This document shows, in pieces, positions 47,560-58,159 of a DNA stretch of 64,000 bases (positions within the stretch are counted from its first letter, which is position 1; each line of letters opens with the position of its first letter). The translations under genes were made by a program, and so were the position numbers. This stretch comes from Ascarosepion bandense. Taxonomy: Eukaryota; Mollusca; Cephalopoda; Sepiida; Sepiidae. The stretch spans positions 15,795,001-15,859,000 of the forward strand of contig JBBBDQ010000191.1 in NCBI GenBank assembly GCA_037127315.1, read 5' to 3'. The notes beneath the pieces are model-generated. The model was not told the origin of the DNA and ran no database searches. It worked only from the letters and a program-made list of their open reading frames with translations.

Positions 47560-48890
47560 AAATTTTAGATTGACACCTACCCACATTGGAAGGATTAGGA
47601 AGAATGAAAAACTTCCATACTTAAAATTAGACTAGACGACAATGTTATACCTATTGTACAACCGCCAAGACGGACACCATTTCATATCCAACAAGCAGTA
47701 GAGGAAAAAATCAATGAAATGCTAGAAAATATCATCGAAAGAGAAGAAGAACCCACAAAATGGATCTCGCCATTAGTAGCAGTACCGAAACCAAACGGAG
47801 AAATTAGAATATGTGCCGACTTATGCGTGGCAAATAAGAAGTGAAATGCACCTGCTATCAAATACCAACAGTTACTGAGTGAAATTGGCAATGCAAACAT
47901 TTTCTCAAAAATCGACCTAAACTCTTATTACCACCAAATAGAACTAGATCCTGAATCTAGGGACATCACTACCTTTTCATGCAACTACAGAATCTACTGA
48001 TATAAGGTGCTGGTTATGGGCATCACATTCGCAGCCAAAGAAGGGCAACGATTGCTTTAACAAAATCTTCAGAAAATTCCTAACTGCTGCAATGGGGTAG
48101 ATGACATTTTAATCTGGGGTAAAGACACAAGAGAACATAAAAAAAACCTAGATATGGTATTAAGCTCTTTGAAAGAAAACAACCACACAATTGCAGTGCA
48201 CAAAAGTATATTCCATAGTGAAGAAATTGAATTCTATGGCTTTATAGTGTCCAATACAGGGATCAGACTGACTGGCTTGAAAATAAAAGCAATCAGAAAT
48301 TTCAAAAACCCTGAAAATGTGCAGTATATACGTAGTTTTTTAGGTTTAATCAATTACCTTGCAAAATTTATTCCCCGACTGGCAACATTCAGTGAACCAT
48401 TAAAAAAGTTAACATGAGCAAACATGGAATGGCAGTGGACAGAGGAAGAAGAATCTTGTTTTCTCAAGCTGAAGAATGCAGTCATTCAGAGCAAACCACT
48501 CATGCACTTTGATCCAAAACTGCAAACATCTATTATAGTAGATGCCAGTCCTGTGGGACTAGGAGCAATACTTTGCCAAAACAAACAAGGGATACTCATC
48601 CTCATCAGCTACGCATCCAGAACTCTAACCAGAGGTAAATGCCGGTATTGTCAATTAGAAAAAGAAGCTCTAGCAATTGTATGGGCTTGCGAAAAATTAC
48701 ACTCTTAGCTTTATGAGAAGAACTTTCTTATAGTGACTGACCATCAATCATTAACTACTATCTTCAATCCTAAAGGTAACCCCTCCACGCGAATTTTGCG
48801 ATGGATTTTACGTCTACAACAATATGATTATACAATAAAACACATTAGCGGTAAAGATAACCCAGTGGACATACTCTCTTGGTAACCTAT
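47560..48890 (+). pseudogene. Reverse transcriptase and RNase H remnant (Mag-like element)
   Basis: RT blocks in order: RRTPFHIQQAVEEKI, WISPLVAVPKPNGEIRICAD, IFSKIDLNSYYHQIELDP (fingers and palm with the first catalytic Asp), then GVDDILIWGK near 48100, where the usual Tyr of YVDD is Gly. FYGFIVSNTGI and IRSFLGLINYLAKFIP form the thumb and connection. RNase H follows with IIVDASPVGLGAILCQ near 48535, then LEKEALAIVWACEKL, TDHQSLTTIF and RILRWILRLQQYDYTI. Stops fall inside at least five of these blocks, and one region near 48050 is compressed. The protein cannot be made whole from this copy. Confidence 0.8.
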
Positions 48891-49190
48891 GGAGTATCAA
48901 AAAATAATCTCACTTGAAGAAGAGATTGCGGAAAGATTTATCAACATGGTTCTTCACAACCATGTTGAAAGCCATTCAAGTGATGAACACAGAAGGAAAG
49001 GACTGGAGAAAACATCTAGTATAGGAAAATTCCTAATGTATTACCGGAATAGTCCACATGCTATGACAGGAGAAACTCCAGCTAAGCTACTCATGGGTAG
49101 GGAAGTAAACATCAACCTACCAGGATTACAAAAGAGGCCTGAAAACCAACCTTGGAGAATAACACGACAAAAAAGGAAAAGAGATTGAAA
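48891..49190 (+). pseudogene. Integrase C-terminal remnant (Mag-like element)
   Basis: After the RNase H end (SGKDNPVDILSW) the sequence jumps to FLMYYRNSPHAMTGETPAKL and MGREVNINLP, which lie at the end of the integrase core in gypsy-type elements. The zinc-binding HHCC domain and the first two catalytic acidic residues are missing, so roughly 0.7-1 kb is deleted. Basic residues follow, as in the DNA-binding tail. Confidence 0.65.
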
Positions 49191-49630
49191 AATTGCACAG
49201 ATCAAAAAAATAAAGCTAAACAAACTAACATAAAATCTGGAGATGTCATACTACTTAAACAAAGTAAACACAACAAGCTAACGCCAGTTTACCACCCAAC
49301 ACCATGGAGAATAAAAGAACGCAGAGGTGATCTGCAATTATAATGTGAGGTGAGAAAACTTATTTTATGACACACATCACAAATGAAAAGAATTCCCGAA
49401 GACAGGACTCACTAACAATCAAGGGATGATGACTTCCTTTTTAACGAAGACCTTGGAGGGCAGAAAGATATAGAGCATGACACAGAGAGTGAAGATGAGG
49501 AGAAAGAGGAAGTAGATATCTCTATAGCCCTAAGACGAACAAAATGCCATATAAGAAAACCCCGAAGATATGCAGGCAGCAGTTCGGAAGAAGAGGGAAA
49601 CAATCTGAATACAAAGGAGGGAGCAGATTC

Positions 49631-49688
49631 GCCCGAGTATAAAAAGAACCGGCTTGGTTTATTGAGGAACTCTTCAGTAGACAGCAAA
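49631..49688 (+). repeat. Right short LTR of Mag-like element
   Basis: It has the same 58-base unit as at 45933, preceded by the purine run AAAGGAGGGAG. AATAAA signals follow outside it at about 49756 and 49788. Confidence 0.75.
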
Positions 49689-49829
49689 ATAATTTTCATT
49701 TTTGGTAACCAATTGTAATGACCAATGTATCATACTAACTACTAAAGTATAATTGAATAAATTGTAATTGTATGGTATTTTCTGATGAATAAAGTTGATA
49801 AACTAAAACAGAAATTATTTAGGTATGAC

Positions 49830-52295
49830 TGTAAACTTCATCCAGCAGCAAGGTCTTTGATTAGGAGGTTGTGAGGAGCATGGAACCACCTCTTAATTAC
49901 TCTTGTTCCCAGGTCCACCCTGACTTGGAGTGGTAGCACCTGTTAAGGTCCAAGCTATGGATAAATAGTTGACACCCAAACTGGGGTCAAAATGCTATAA
50001 AATTATTCAACAAAACTTTTTTGAATGAAAACGTTACCAACAAAACTTTTTTGAATGAAAACGTTACCAACAAAACTTTTTTTGAATGAAAACGTTACCA
50101 ACAAAACTCTCCTGAATGAAAACGTTACCAACAAACTCTGAATGAAAACGTTACGAACAAACTCTCCTGAATGAAAACGTTACGAACAAAACTCTCCTGA
50201 ATGAAAAAACGTTACGAACAAAACTCTCCTGAATGAAAAACGTTACGAACAAAAACTCTCCTGAATGAAAACGTTATTTAACAAAAACTTCCTGAATGAA
50301 AAACGTTACTAACAAAAACTCTCCTGAATGAAAAACGTTAATAACAGAACTCTCCTGAATGAAAACGCCACGAACAGAACTCTCCTGAATGAAAACGTTA
50401 CCAACAGAACTCTCCTGAATGAAAAACGTTACTAACAGAACTCTGAATGAAAACGCTGTCAACAGAACCTCCTGAAGGAAACGTTAATAAATAGAAATCT
50501 CCAATGAAAACGCCACGAACAGAACTCTCCTGAATGAAAAAACGTTACTAACAGAACTCTGAATGAAAAACGTTACGAACAGAACTCTCCTGAATGAAAA
50601 AACGTTAATAACAGAACTCTCCTGAATGAAAACGTTACTAACAGAACTCTGAATGAAAAACGCTACTTAACAGAACTCTCCGAATGAAAAACGCACAACA
50701 GAACTTCCTGAATGAAAAACGCGCTAACAAAACTCTCCTGAATGAAAACGCGTTCTAACAAACTCTCCTGAATGAAAAACGTTACCAACAAAACTCTCCT
50801 GAATGAAAAACGTTAGTCAACAAACTCTCCTGAATGAAAAAACGTTACTAACGAAATCTTCCTTGAATGAAAAACGCATAACAAAACTCTCCTGAATGAA
50901 AAACGTTAATGTATCAAAAACTCTCCTGAATGAAAACGTTACAATAAAAACTCTCCTGAATGAAAAACGTTACTAACAAAACTCTCCTGAATGAAAAACG
51001 TTACTTAACAAAACTCTGAATGAAAAACGTTACGAATAAAACTCTCCTGAATGAAAAACGTTAATGCGAACAAAACTGAATGAAAAAATGTTACTTAACA
51101 AACTCTCCCTGAATGAAAACGCTGTATTTAACAAAACTCTCCTGAATGAAAAACGCCAATAACAAAACTCTCCTGAATGAAAAACGTTAATGCACAAAAC
51201 TCTCCTGAATGAAAAACGCTACGAACAAAACTCTCCTGAATGAAAACGCCAATAACAAACTCTGAATGAAAAATCTCCATGAACAAAACTCTCCTGAATG
51301 AAAAACGTTACGAACAAAACTCTGAATGAAAACGTTACGTAACAAAAACTCTCCCTGAATGAAAACGTTACTAACAAAACTCTCCTGAATGAAAACGTTA
51401 CGAACAAAACTCTCCTGAATGAAAAACGTTACGAACAAACTCTCCTGAATGAAAAACGCCAATAACAAAACTCTCCTGAATGAAAACGTTACTTTAACAA
51501 AACTCTCCTGAAATGAAAACGTTACTAACAAAACTCTCCTGAATGAAAAACGCCACGGTCGAAACTCTCCGAATGAAAAAACGCGCTAACAAACTCTGAA
51601 TGAAAAACGTTACTAACAAAACTCTCCTGAATGAAAAAAACGTTACAACAAACTCCTGAATGAAAACGTCATTTCTAACAAAAACTCTGAATGAAAAACG
51701 TTACTTAACAAAACTCTCCTGAATGAAAACGTTACAACAAAAACTCTCCCGAATGAAAAACGCCACGAATAAAACTTCCTGAATGAAAACGCCGTTTAAC
51801 AAAACTCTCCTGAATGAAAACGTTACGAACAAAACTCTCCTGAATGAAAACGTTACGAACAAAACTCTCTGAATGAAAACGTTACGAACAAAACTCTCCT
51901 GAATGAAAACGTTACGAACAAAACTCTCCTGAATGAAAACGTTACGAACAAAACTTCCCTGAATGAAAACGTTACGAACAAAACTCTCCTGAATGAAAAA
52001 ACGTTACCAACAAAACTCTCCTGAATGAAAACGCTAACAAAAACTCTCCTGAATGAAAAACGTTACGAACAAAACTCTCCTGAATGAAAACGCAATAACA
52101 AACTCTCCTGAATGAAAACGTTACGAACAAACTCCCTGAATGAAAAACGTTACGAACAAAACTCTCCCTGAATGAAAACGTTACGAACAAAACTCTGTAA
52201 AAAAAAATATATATATATATATAAAACAAACAAAAACAATAAAACAAATCAGAATGATTTTCAGCATTAAATGACCTAATGAAGGCTGATATGCT
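49830..52295 (+). repeat. Hairpin-tailed interspersed repeat, copy C, with expanded minisatellite
   Basis: The left part (49830-50005, with CCAAGCTATGGATAAATAG and CAAACTGGGGTCAAAATG) matches copy B at 15565-15760. A minisatellite of about 2.2 kb follows. The right end, AGCAT...ATGCT at 52263-52295, corresponds to the GGCAT...ATGCC hairpins of copies A and B. The copy fills the 3' third of an endophilin intron and ends about 170 bases before the linker exon. Confidence 0.8.
50007..52197 (+). repeat. Minisatellite, about 80 units of 26-29 bases
   Basis: The unit is close to ACAAAACTCTCCTGAATG followed by AAAACGTTACGA. The first three units have CTTTTTTGAATG instead of CTCTCCTGAATG. A block at about 50340-50700 has AACAGAACT instead of AACAAAACT. 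Most differences between units are one-base changes in A runs or lost CC/CT pairs. Unit number is estimated from length. Confidence 0.95.
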
Positions 52296-52468
52296 AGTTA
52301 AATGAACTAACCAACCAACTAGAAATTATTTATAACTTAGAATTTTTTGTAAATAAGCATAATATTTTATATTGTCATAGTTATCCTAAAATTTCTTTTC
52401 TATAAAATACGTTTTCAGATGAGTAATGTTTTACTACTTTACATATTTCATTCTCTCATCTTTTTTAG

Positions 52469-52644
52469 GCGGGAAGATGCAGCTTCACGTCCAAGGTCTG
52501 ACCATGTTGTGAAACGCGTAACTTCCTTCAGACGCAGTGCATCACCATCTCCATTTAATGACGATGATGGATTTGGCGATGCCACCTCTAGCAGCTCGGG
52601 CGGTGGCTACAACTTCCCTAGTTCTTCCTCATTGGTTGAATCTG
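52469..52644 (+). CDS. SH3GL: Endophilin-A, variable linker exon
   Basis: This 176-bp exon completes a Lys codon and then reads REDAASRPRSDHV, matching the end of the BAR helix and start of the linker in known endophilins (R.EA.SRPR.E). A low-complexity stretch follows, with runs of Ser and Gly, acidic DDD, and RSASPSP. The linker between BAR and SH3 is disordered and poorly conserved in the family, so length and composition fit even though the sequence does not align closely. The acceptor is TTTTTTAG ending at 52468 and the donor is GTTAGT at 52645. The exon ends with one base of a Gly codon. RRS and SPSP are possible phosphorylation sites by pattern only. Confidence 0.9.
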
Positions 52645-52659
52645 GTTAGTATTGTCACC

Positions 52660-52694
<35 letters not shown>

Positions 52695-52697
52695 TTC
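52660..52697. repeat. TTTA microsatellite
   Basis: About nine TTTA units start 15 bases after the donor of the linker exon. Confidence 0.9.
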
Positions 52698-52952
52698 AGC
52701 TCTTAAATTTCTGTCATTTCATAATTTGTTGTTTTTTTTTTTCATTTTATGAACTATCAGTAAGATTTATTTTTTATCCTAAAAGAACCAATTTAAAAAT
52801 TCTTTAAAAATGTTCTCATGAACCTCAGTTGAGGTGGGTCTACAACTTCACTTTACAGTTAATTGTGAATGCCATAAATTTTTCCATGACTGTATAGTAT
52901 CTGCCTTTTCAGGTCTATATAGGGTTTTGAATTCAAAACTCTTTTTCTCTTA

Positions 52953-53142
52953 GACTAGTTTTCAACCATGGTTAGAGAACCCAGTTTGTCATGTTATTTA
53001 AAATACCGCTGTTGAGAGGAGAGATGGATTCATATCTTTCTCAAAGTTATTTGTGCAAACATGAATGTAACGGACTTGACCAGCCCTCAATCACAGATCC
53101 CCGATTTATTGTTCCAGGATTCTAACCGTTACGCAACAAACA
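52953..53142 (-). repeat. Decayed SINE, reverse copy
   Basis: TTTCAACCATGGTTAGAGAACCC, GTCATGTTATTTAAAATA and TCTTTCTCAAAGTTATTTGTG match the 10886 family read backwards with many changes. The tRNA-like head at the right is hard to recognise. Confidence 0.55.
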
Positions 53143-53312
53143 TATTCTTAAAAATAATGATGCTAAAATCTTCGATGGTTGAGATAAAACAAATGAGTCA
53201 GTTTAGGAATGAATTAGAAAAGTTGTAAAGAATTTTACTATTTCAAAAGCACAAAAGATATTTTAGTTTTACCTGTTTGAGCTTGTGAAGAAAATCTGCT
53301 TTTTTGCCTTTA

Positions 53313-53345
53313 TACAAGGGTGTGCTGAAAAATTCTTGGTCTGTT
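53313..53345. mobile_element. Possible mariner-like terminal repeat
   Basis: TACAAGGGTGTGCTGAAAAA followed by TTCTTGGTCTG resembles the terminal repeat of mariner-like or MITE elements in molluscs. The partner end was not found within about 1 kb. Confidence 0.3.
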
Positions 53346-53778
53346 TCCCTTCTAAAAACCTTACCAAATAATCAAACATCAGTTTTTTTTTTCTTTTTTT
53401 AATATTAATGGCTACTTGGTCAAACTGAGAAACTCTTTCAAATAGTAATGGGAATAGTTGAACTGGTTGAGTAAAATAACTGATAAAGAGTCATATTTTC
53501 ATTGTTAGTATTCCTTATTTCTATTATTATATTAAAGGATTATTACAACACACTGATTTAAACATTAGCTAGGATAATGAAAAAAAAAAATTTAGTAAAG
53601 TAAAGCAAATATTTTATCTACTCATGCTGTTTTGTTTTTGTTAAATCCACTACTAATTCTGGTTATTTAAATATAGACATTCTCACCTATTTATTATATG
53701 TTGATGATATTTCAGAAACTTTGTAGATGATGACAGATTTGTTTTCATAATATGTGTGATTTTAAGCAATTTTCTTTC

Positions 53779-53779
<1 letters not shown>

Positions 53780-53820
<41 letters not shown>
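53780..53820. repeat. TG microsatellite
   Basis: About 20 TG units, uninterrupted, in the last endophilin intron. Confidence 0.95.
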
Positions 53821-53821
<1 letters not shown>

Positions 53822-54218
53822 ACATGCGGGCTCACATGAAAATCTTTTGGTAAATTTTTTTTAAACTACATTCTTTAAAAGTAGCAACACTAATTTCTTA
53901 GTGATGTTTGTTTTCACATATGACTTTCCAGAGTTCATAAAAGGGTAGTCATCAACCTGTGTAGAACACAGTGAAAATACTGGTTAGAGAGGAACACTGG
54001 AGAGTCTGAAAGAATCAATGCATATACTGTGCCATAAGGAGCTCATTAGTAGTTCTAGCCTAAAAACAAATATGATAGAGGAGACATTAATAAAGAAAGA
54101 AGGCTCTGCAGTGGAAGTGAAACCTCAGTGAGTGCAGTCAAGTGACAAGCAGCAATTCACATCTGCAGACAGGTTAGATTTAAGGCTTTGATTTCTCTAC
54201 TCAGAATTGTCCCACAGG

Positions 54219-54330
54219 TTAATAGCCTAGTGGATTAAAATGTTGCTTTGGGAATTTGGTGACATAGTAATTGCGATTTCAGTCACTGGGCTGAGAAGTG
54301 TGACTGGATTAGCAATCTCCTGATGAAGAT
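54219..54330 (+). repeat. tRNA-like SINE relic
   Basis: AATAGCCTAGTGGATTAAAA resembles the A box region of a tRNA-derived SINE (TAGCCTAGTGGTTAAAA). GCGATTTCAGTCACTGGG, placed about 50 bases on, resembles its B box and following sequence. Confidence 0.45.
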
Positions 54331-54469
54331 GAAGGCCACTGAGGACACAATGTGTAAATGTTGTAAATAATTATAATTTCTCATTTCAGAAAATTAAGAT
54401 ATTTTACTGTTATTTAAAGAGATTAACTGTTTTTTTCTTAAAATTTTTTCTTTCATCTGTTTTTTCCAG

Positions 54470-54663
54470 GAAACAAATCTAAACCTTGCTGTAAGGCCCT
54501 GTATGATTTTGAACCTGAAAATGAAGGAGAACTTGGCTTCAAAGAAGGCGATATAATTGATCTGAAGCAAAAAGTTGATGATAACTGGTTTGAGGGATCA
54601 ATCAATGGTAGAACAGGGTACTTCCCAGTTACCTACGTGGAGGTGTTGGTGGATGTTGAATGA
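54470..54663 (+). CDS. SH3GL: Endophilin-A, terminal exon with SH3 domain and stop
   Basis: The exon completes a Gly codon and encodes 63 further residues and TGA at 54661-54663. It carries a full SH3 domain: [15 protein letters not shown] (RT loop with the ALYDF motif and acidic residues), DDNWFEG (the ligand-binding Trp), then [14 protein letters not shown] (the conserved Pro and Tyr of the binding groove). [18 protein letters not shown] is almost the vertebrate endophilin-A1 sequence and separates it from endophilin-B. The domain recruits proline-rich partners such as dynamin and synaptojanin in known endophilins. The acceptor is TTTTTCCAG ending at 54469. The protein ends within a few residues of the domain, as is normal for the family. 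Confidence 0.96.
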
Positions 54664-57600
54664 ATCTGCAGATTCTATGAGATAGATTAATTCTGCATGA
54701 ATTGATATCTTTTCTTTTTTTGGTTTCAACTTTGACTGTGAGGGAATGAACCTTGATTTAAGAGAGACCATCCAGACACACCATCAGGAATAAAGAAAAA
54801 AATTAAATGGCAAAACCAGAATAAATTACTGCAAAAAAAAAAAAAAAAAGGGAAAACATGAAAAAATATTCAGCAAGTAATGATAATAATAATAATGGCT
54901 CCTCTCTCTTTATATGGTTAGAAATATTTGATATAGTGGGAAAAGATCTGTTGGAAAATATTAAGCAATGAAGGGCAAGAAAAGAGGGAAAAAGTTGAAA
55001 ATGTTGGCGATGATGATTGAATGTTACAATTCTTGTTGAAAGAAAATGAAATGATCTAGAAAAAACGTTTAGGACTGCACGTACAGTGTGCAATGAAATT
55101 TGTTTGTATCCCTTGTGTCACTGGATAAAAATGTGTTTCCACCCATGTGTCCATCCAGTATATAACACTCATATCTGTATTTGGGAATCCCTTGAAAGAT
55201 GGCAGAAGAAATATTACATCTATGAAAGAAAAATTTTGCTTTCTATATGGGAGTAAATCATGAAAAAAACAAATTAAAAAATTTACAAAAATTTTTAAAA
55301 ATCTATAAAAAAAAAATTTTTAATAAATATTTGGAAAACAAAATGATATATACGGGCAGAAAAGAAAAGTTAAGATTAATTTTTCCTTCTTTTCAACTTT
55401 TTGAAATTTCTTTTGATTGTAAGAAAAATTGCTTAAAAAGAACAAAAAAAATTGTTGAAATTTATTGCCTCTTGTTGCTATATGTTGATTTTTGTCAGTG
55501 ATCAAGTTTACTGGTAGAAACAGGAGTGGGTATTGTGGTTATAAAACATTGAAAACATCACAATATATTAAAACAAAAAAATCTTAATGTTAAACTAAAA
55601 TATTTCTTTTTTCAAAATTTAAACATAAGTCGATTTAAAATCTTACATTAAAATGTAACTGTTTGGAGGGAATGAGGAAATCAAGCAAGCCAAAAATACT
55701 TTGAAAATCTAAATATATGCACATAACATTTTGTGTGTATAAGGAACTCAAAAAAAAAAAAAAAAATTCAAGATTTTAATCCATTTCAGAAAAGGAAAAA
55801 ATAGTTGCACATGTTCTTTTGATAAAGAAGTTCTGTTGCTTTTAGAATTGAGTAATAGAAATTTTGCTCAACTTCAGTTTAATATGTAAATGAAAGGAGA
55901 ACCTGGTTGTTGTTTTGCTATGATTCTCCTAACATCTTGTGCGTCATCTACTGAATACAGTGTATGTATGCATATGCAATAATTATGATAAAGGAATAAG
56001 TAGATATAGCAAATAGATGATTAGAGCAATATATACAGATAAACTGGACAAGACTGGAGATCAAAGAAAAAACCCCAAAAATCAGCTCTCAGTAAAATAA
56101 ACTACATTAACCAGAATAAGAAAACTTACTTATTACTCTTCTCTTTCTCCCTGTCCTTTATTTTATCTAATTGTTTTTTTTTTCTCATGAATTATCCTAT
56201 CTGTCTATCATTTAGTTTTTTTCTGATGTTTCTTCTTTCTTTCTTTCTTTTTTTTTTTTTTTATAGTGGTCATTTTTATTTTTTCTCTCTGTCTCTTTGT
56301 TATTTCTTCTGCTCTCAGATTTCAATTTTGTATTTTTTTTCTTTCTGTAGATTTTTTTTCTTATATATCAATTGCATGTAACCAACTATTTTTTCTTTTT
56401 CTTTTCCTAATCTAAATCTTTCCTCTTTTTCTTTAGATAGTGCACTTTGAATGTCAGAATCAGTTCTAAGTGTATGTATAGAACATTATTTATTTTTTTC
56501 TTTCCACCTTTTTTTTTTTATTCATATCAAACCAATGAAGAAAGATGAACAAAGAATACCAGAGAAGGTAATACGAGAAAGATGAATAAACATTGAAAGA
56601 GAAACAAAGAAAAGCAAAAAAGACAAAACAATTATGACCTCATCTGATATCAGCCGAAAAACTTTTTGGAAAAACAGTCAGGCACAAAAAAGTTTGTCTC
56701 CCTTGAGTAAATTTACTTCATAATTATCTTTGTTTTTTTTCCTCTCTTTCAAATATATTTAAAATCGAAAGAATAAGCAGCATTCAAAAAATAATGTATC
56801 CCTTTATTACTTCAGAAATTGTATTCTAAAATCATCCTAATCGTCATTATCATCATTCATAATAATGTTGATGGTAGAGAAACATTTTCTGAAGGTACAC
56901 ACTGCTGCTGCTGCTATGTGATTTGTTTTTTATACCTTTGAATGTGTCTGGCCAGATTTACAAAATTCAGATAAAGTAGTATTCTGTTTTTCAATCTTGT
57001 ATATTCTGCTCCGATCACCTGTATTCAAACTATTGAAGCAATCTACTAAGATGGTTATTGGTAGAAAACAGAGTATTGGCCACTAAAGATAGCACTGTTG
57101 CTTTCCTGACTCCAGATGCAGGCAGCTACATGTCTTTTTTGTGTTTGTTTTTTCTACCCTTAAATTAAAAACATGGTAGAAGAGGAATATCCCCACTACA
57201 ACCCCAAAGAAAATAATTTCCAACCAGACTTTCTCCCTCTTTTCTGCGAATCTTTGCAACCTCACCACATTGCTATTTGAGATCCTTGCTGTTCAGAACA
57301 GAATAAATCCCTGTGTTTTTGGTTTTTTTTTTTTTTTTAAAGTAAAGAAGACAGTGTTTTATGTGTTTTCAAAACTTGTTTTTCTTTTTATTGTTGTTCA
57401 GGTATAAAAACATTCAGATTGATCAATTTTTAACCATCTTTTTTTTTTTTTTTTTTTTTTTGTAGTTTATCCTTCACAAATCAACAATGTTATTTTTATG
57501 AAATAAATCTTTGCAATGTGAAGTGGTGATAAGTTATAGATGTTTTTTTATGGCCTTGTATGTTTTGCAATGCCATTTAAAAACATTCAAAAGAAGAAAA

Positions 57601-58153
57601 AAATGCATGTGTCTAGAGGAAAGCAATTGTTCATTCATTATGCTTTGATCTCATGGACAATTATACAAATCTTGACCAACCTGTTTTGCTGTCCAGCGTA
57701 ATCCTTATTATCCCCCCCCCCCCCATCCCAAGAACAAAAATTGTTTGTACAGAGACAGAGATTAACTATGAAATTCTGTGATAAGCAAATTGAAGAGATT
57801 GGTTCTAAGGAACAAACTAGGTTTAATCGTTTATTCCCCCTCCCCAATGTTGTCATTTCCTATACAACATTGAAAACCAATGGTATTGTTTATCTATCAG
57901 TATTTACTGCTAGATACCTTTTGGTTAGAAAAAAGTCAGTTATTTTTTGTTCACTTAGATTTTGTCCAAGAGATCAATAATTTTGTGCTCATATATTTGG
58001 TACAAATTTTGATGATCTTGTTCCATGAATAGTGTGCAATGTGCTTTCCTTCACCAACATGTCTACCATTGCAATTATGAGAAATTGTTTTGTTTTTATT
58101 TTTGCTGTAAGGAAAGTATATTTTTTATTTTTTCTTGCATGAATATTATCTAC

Positions 58154-58159
58154 AATAAA
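58154..58159 (+). promoter_or_regulatory. Candidate polyadenylation signal AATAAA
   Basis: A canonical AATAAA is followed within 10-30 bases by TTCTTTCTTTCTGTCTG, a T/GT-rich downstream element. This is one of the better candidates for the distal endophilin mRNA end. Confidence 0.35.

Larger units (their letters stand above)
45927..49688 (+). mobile_element. Decayed Mag-like Ty3/gypsy retrotransposon with very short LTRs
   Basis: Two direct repeats, 45933-45990 and 49631-49688, agree at 52 of 58 bases with no gap. Both carry GCCCGAGTATAAA, a TATA-like start. A TGG at 45993 just after the left repeat could open a primer-binding site. AAAGGAGGGAG just before the right repeat fits a polypurine tract. 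Between them, gag, zinc knuckles, protease, RT, RNase H and the end of integrase follow in Ty3/gypsy order. Silkworm mag is the classic element with LTRs of only about 77 bp. The coding part has many stops and shifts and a large integrase deletion. It lies in sense orientation in an endophilin intron. Confidence 0.8.
44904..52468 (+). other. Endophilin intron, about 7.6 kb
   Basis: The intron separates the end of the BAR domain from the linker exon. Its middle is a decayed Mag-like retroelement, and its 3' third is a long minisatellite in a hairpin-tailed repeat. The interval 44910-45350 is AT-rich and otherwise blank. The interval 45520-45925 shows only a weak tRNA-like segment near 45598-45660. 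Confidence 0.85.
52645..54469 (+). other. Endophilin intron, about 1.8 kb
   Basis: This last intron lies between the linker exon and the SH3 exon. It contains a TTTA microsatellite just after the donor, a decayed reverse SINE, a possible transposon terminus near 53313, a long TG tract and a tRNA-like SINE relic. A T-rich tract precedes the acceptor. Confidence 0.85.

Noticed and set aside
50007..52197. CRISPR-like array
   Set aside because: The whole 27-base unit repeats; there are no distinct spacers, no cas genes, and the genome is an intron-bearing animal genome.
50274..52247. Open frames on the minus strand (for example 51187-51531 and 51972-52247) with repeated FIQESF-like units
   Set aside because: They are a by-product of 27-base minisatellite units read in one frame. 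The frame shifts wherever the unit length changes, and there are no gene signals.
54833..54850. Poly(A) tract after AATAAA as proof of the mRNA end or a processed retrocopy
   Set aside because: The exons are intron-separated in the genome, so this is not a retrocopy. A genomic A run shows only where internal priming may occur.
54803..55093. 96-residue minus-strand frame in the 3' UTR region
   Set aside because: It is antisense to the UTR, ends in Phe runs from the poly-A tract, and has no domain.
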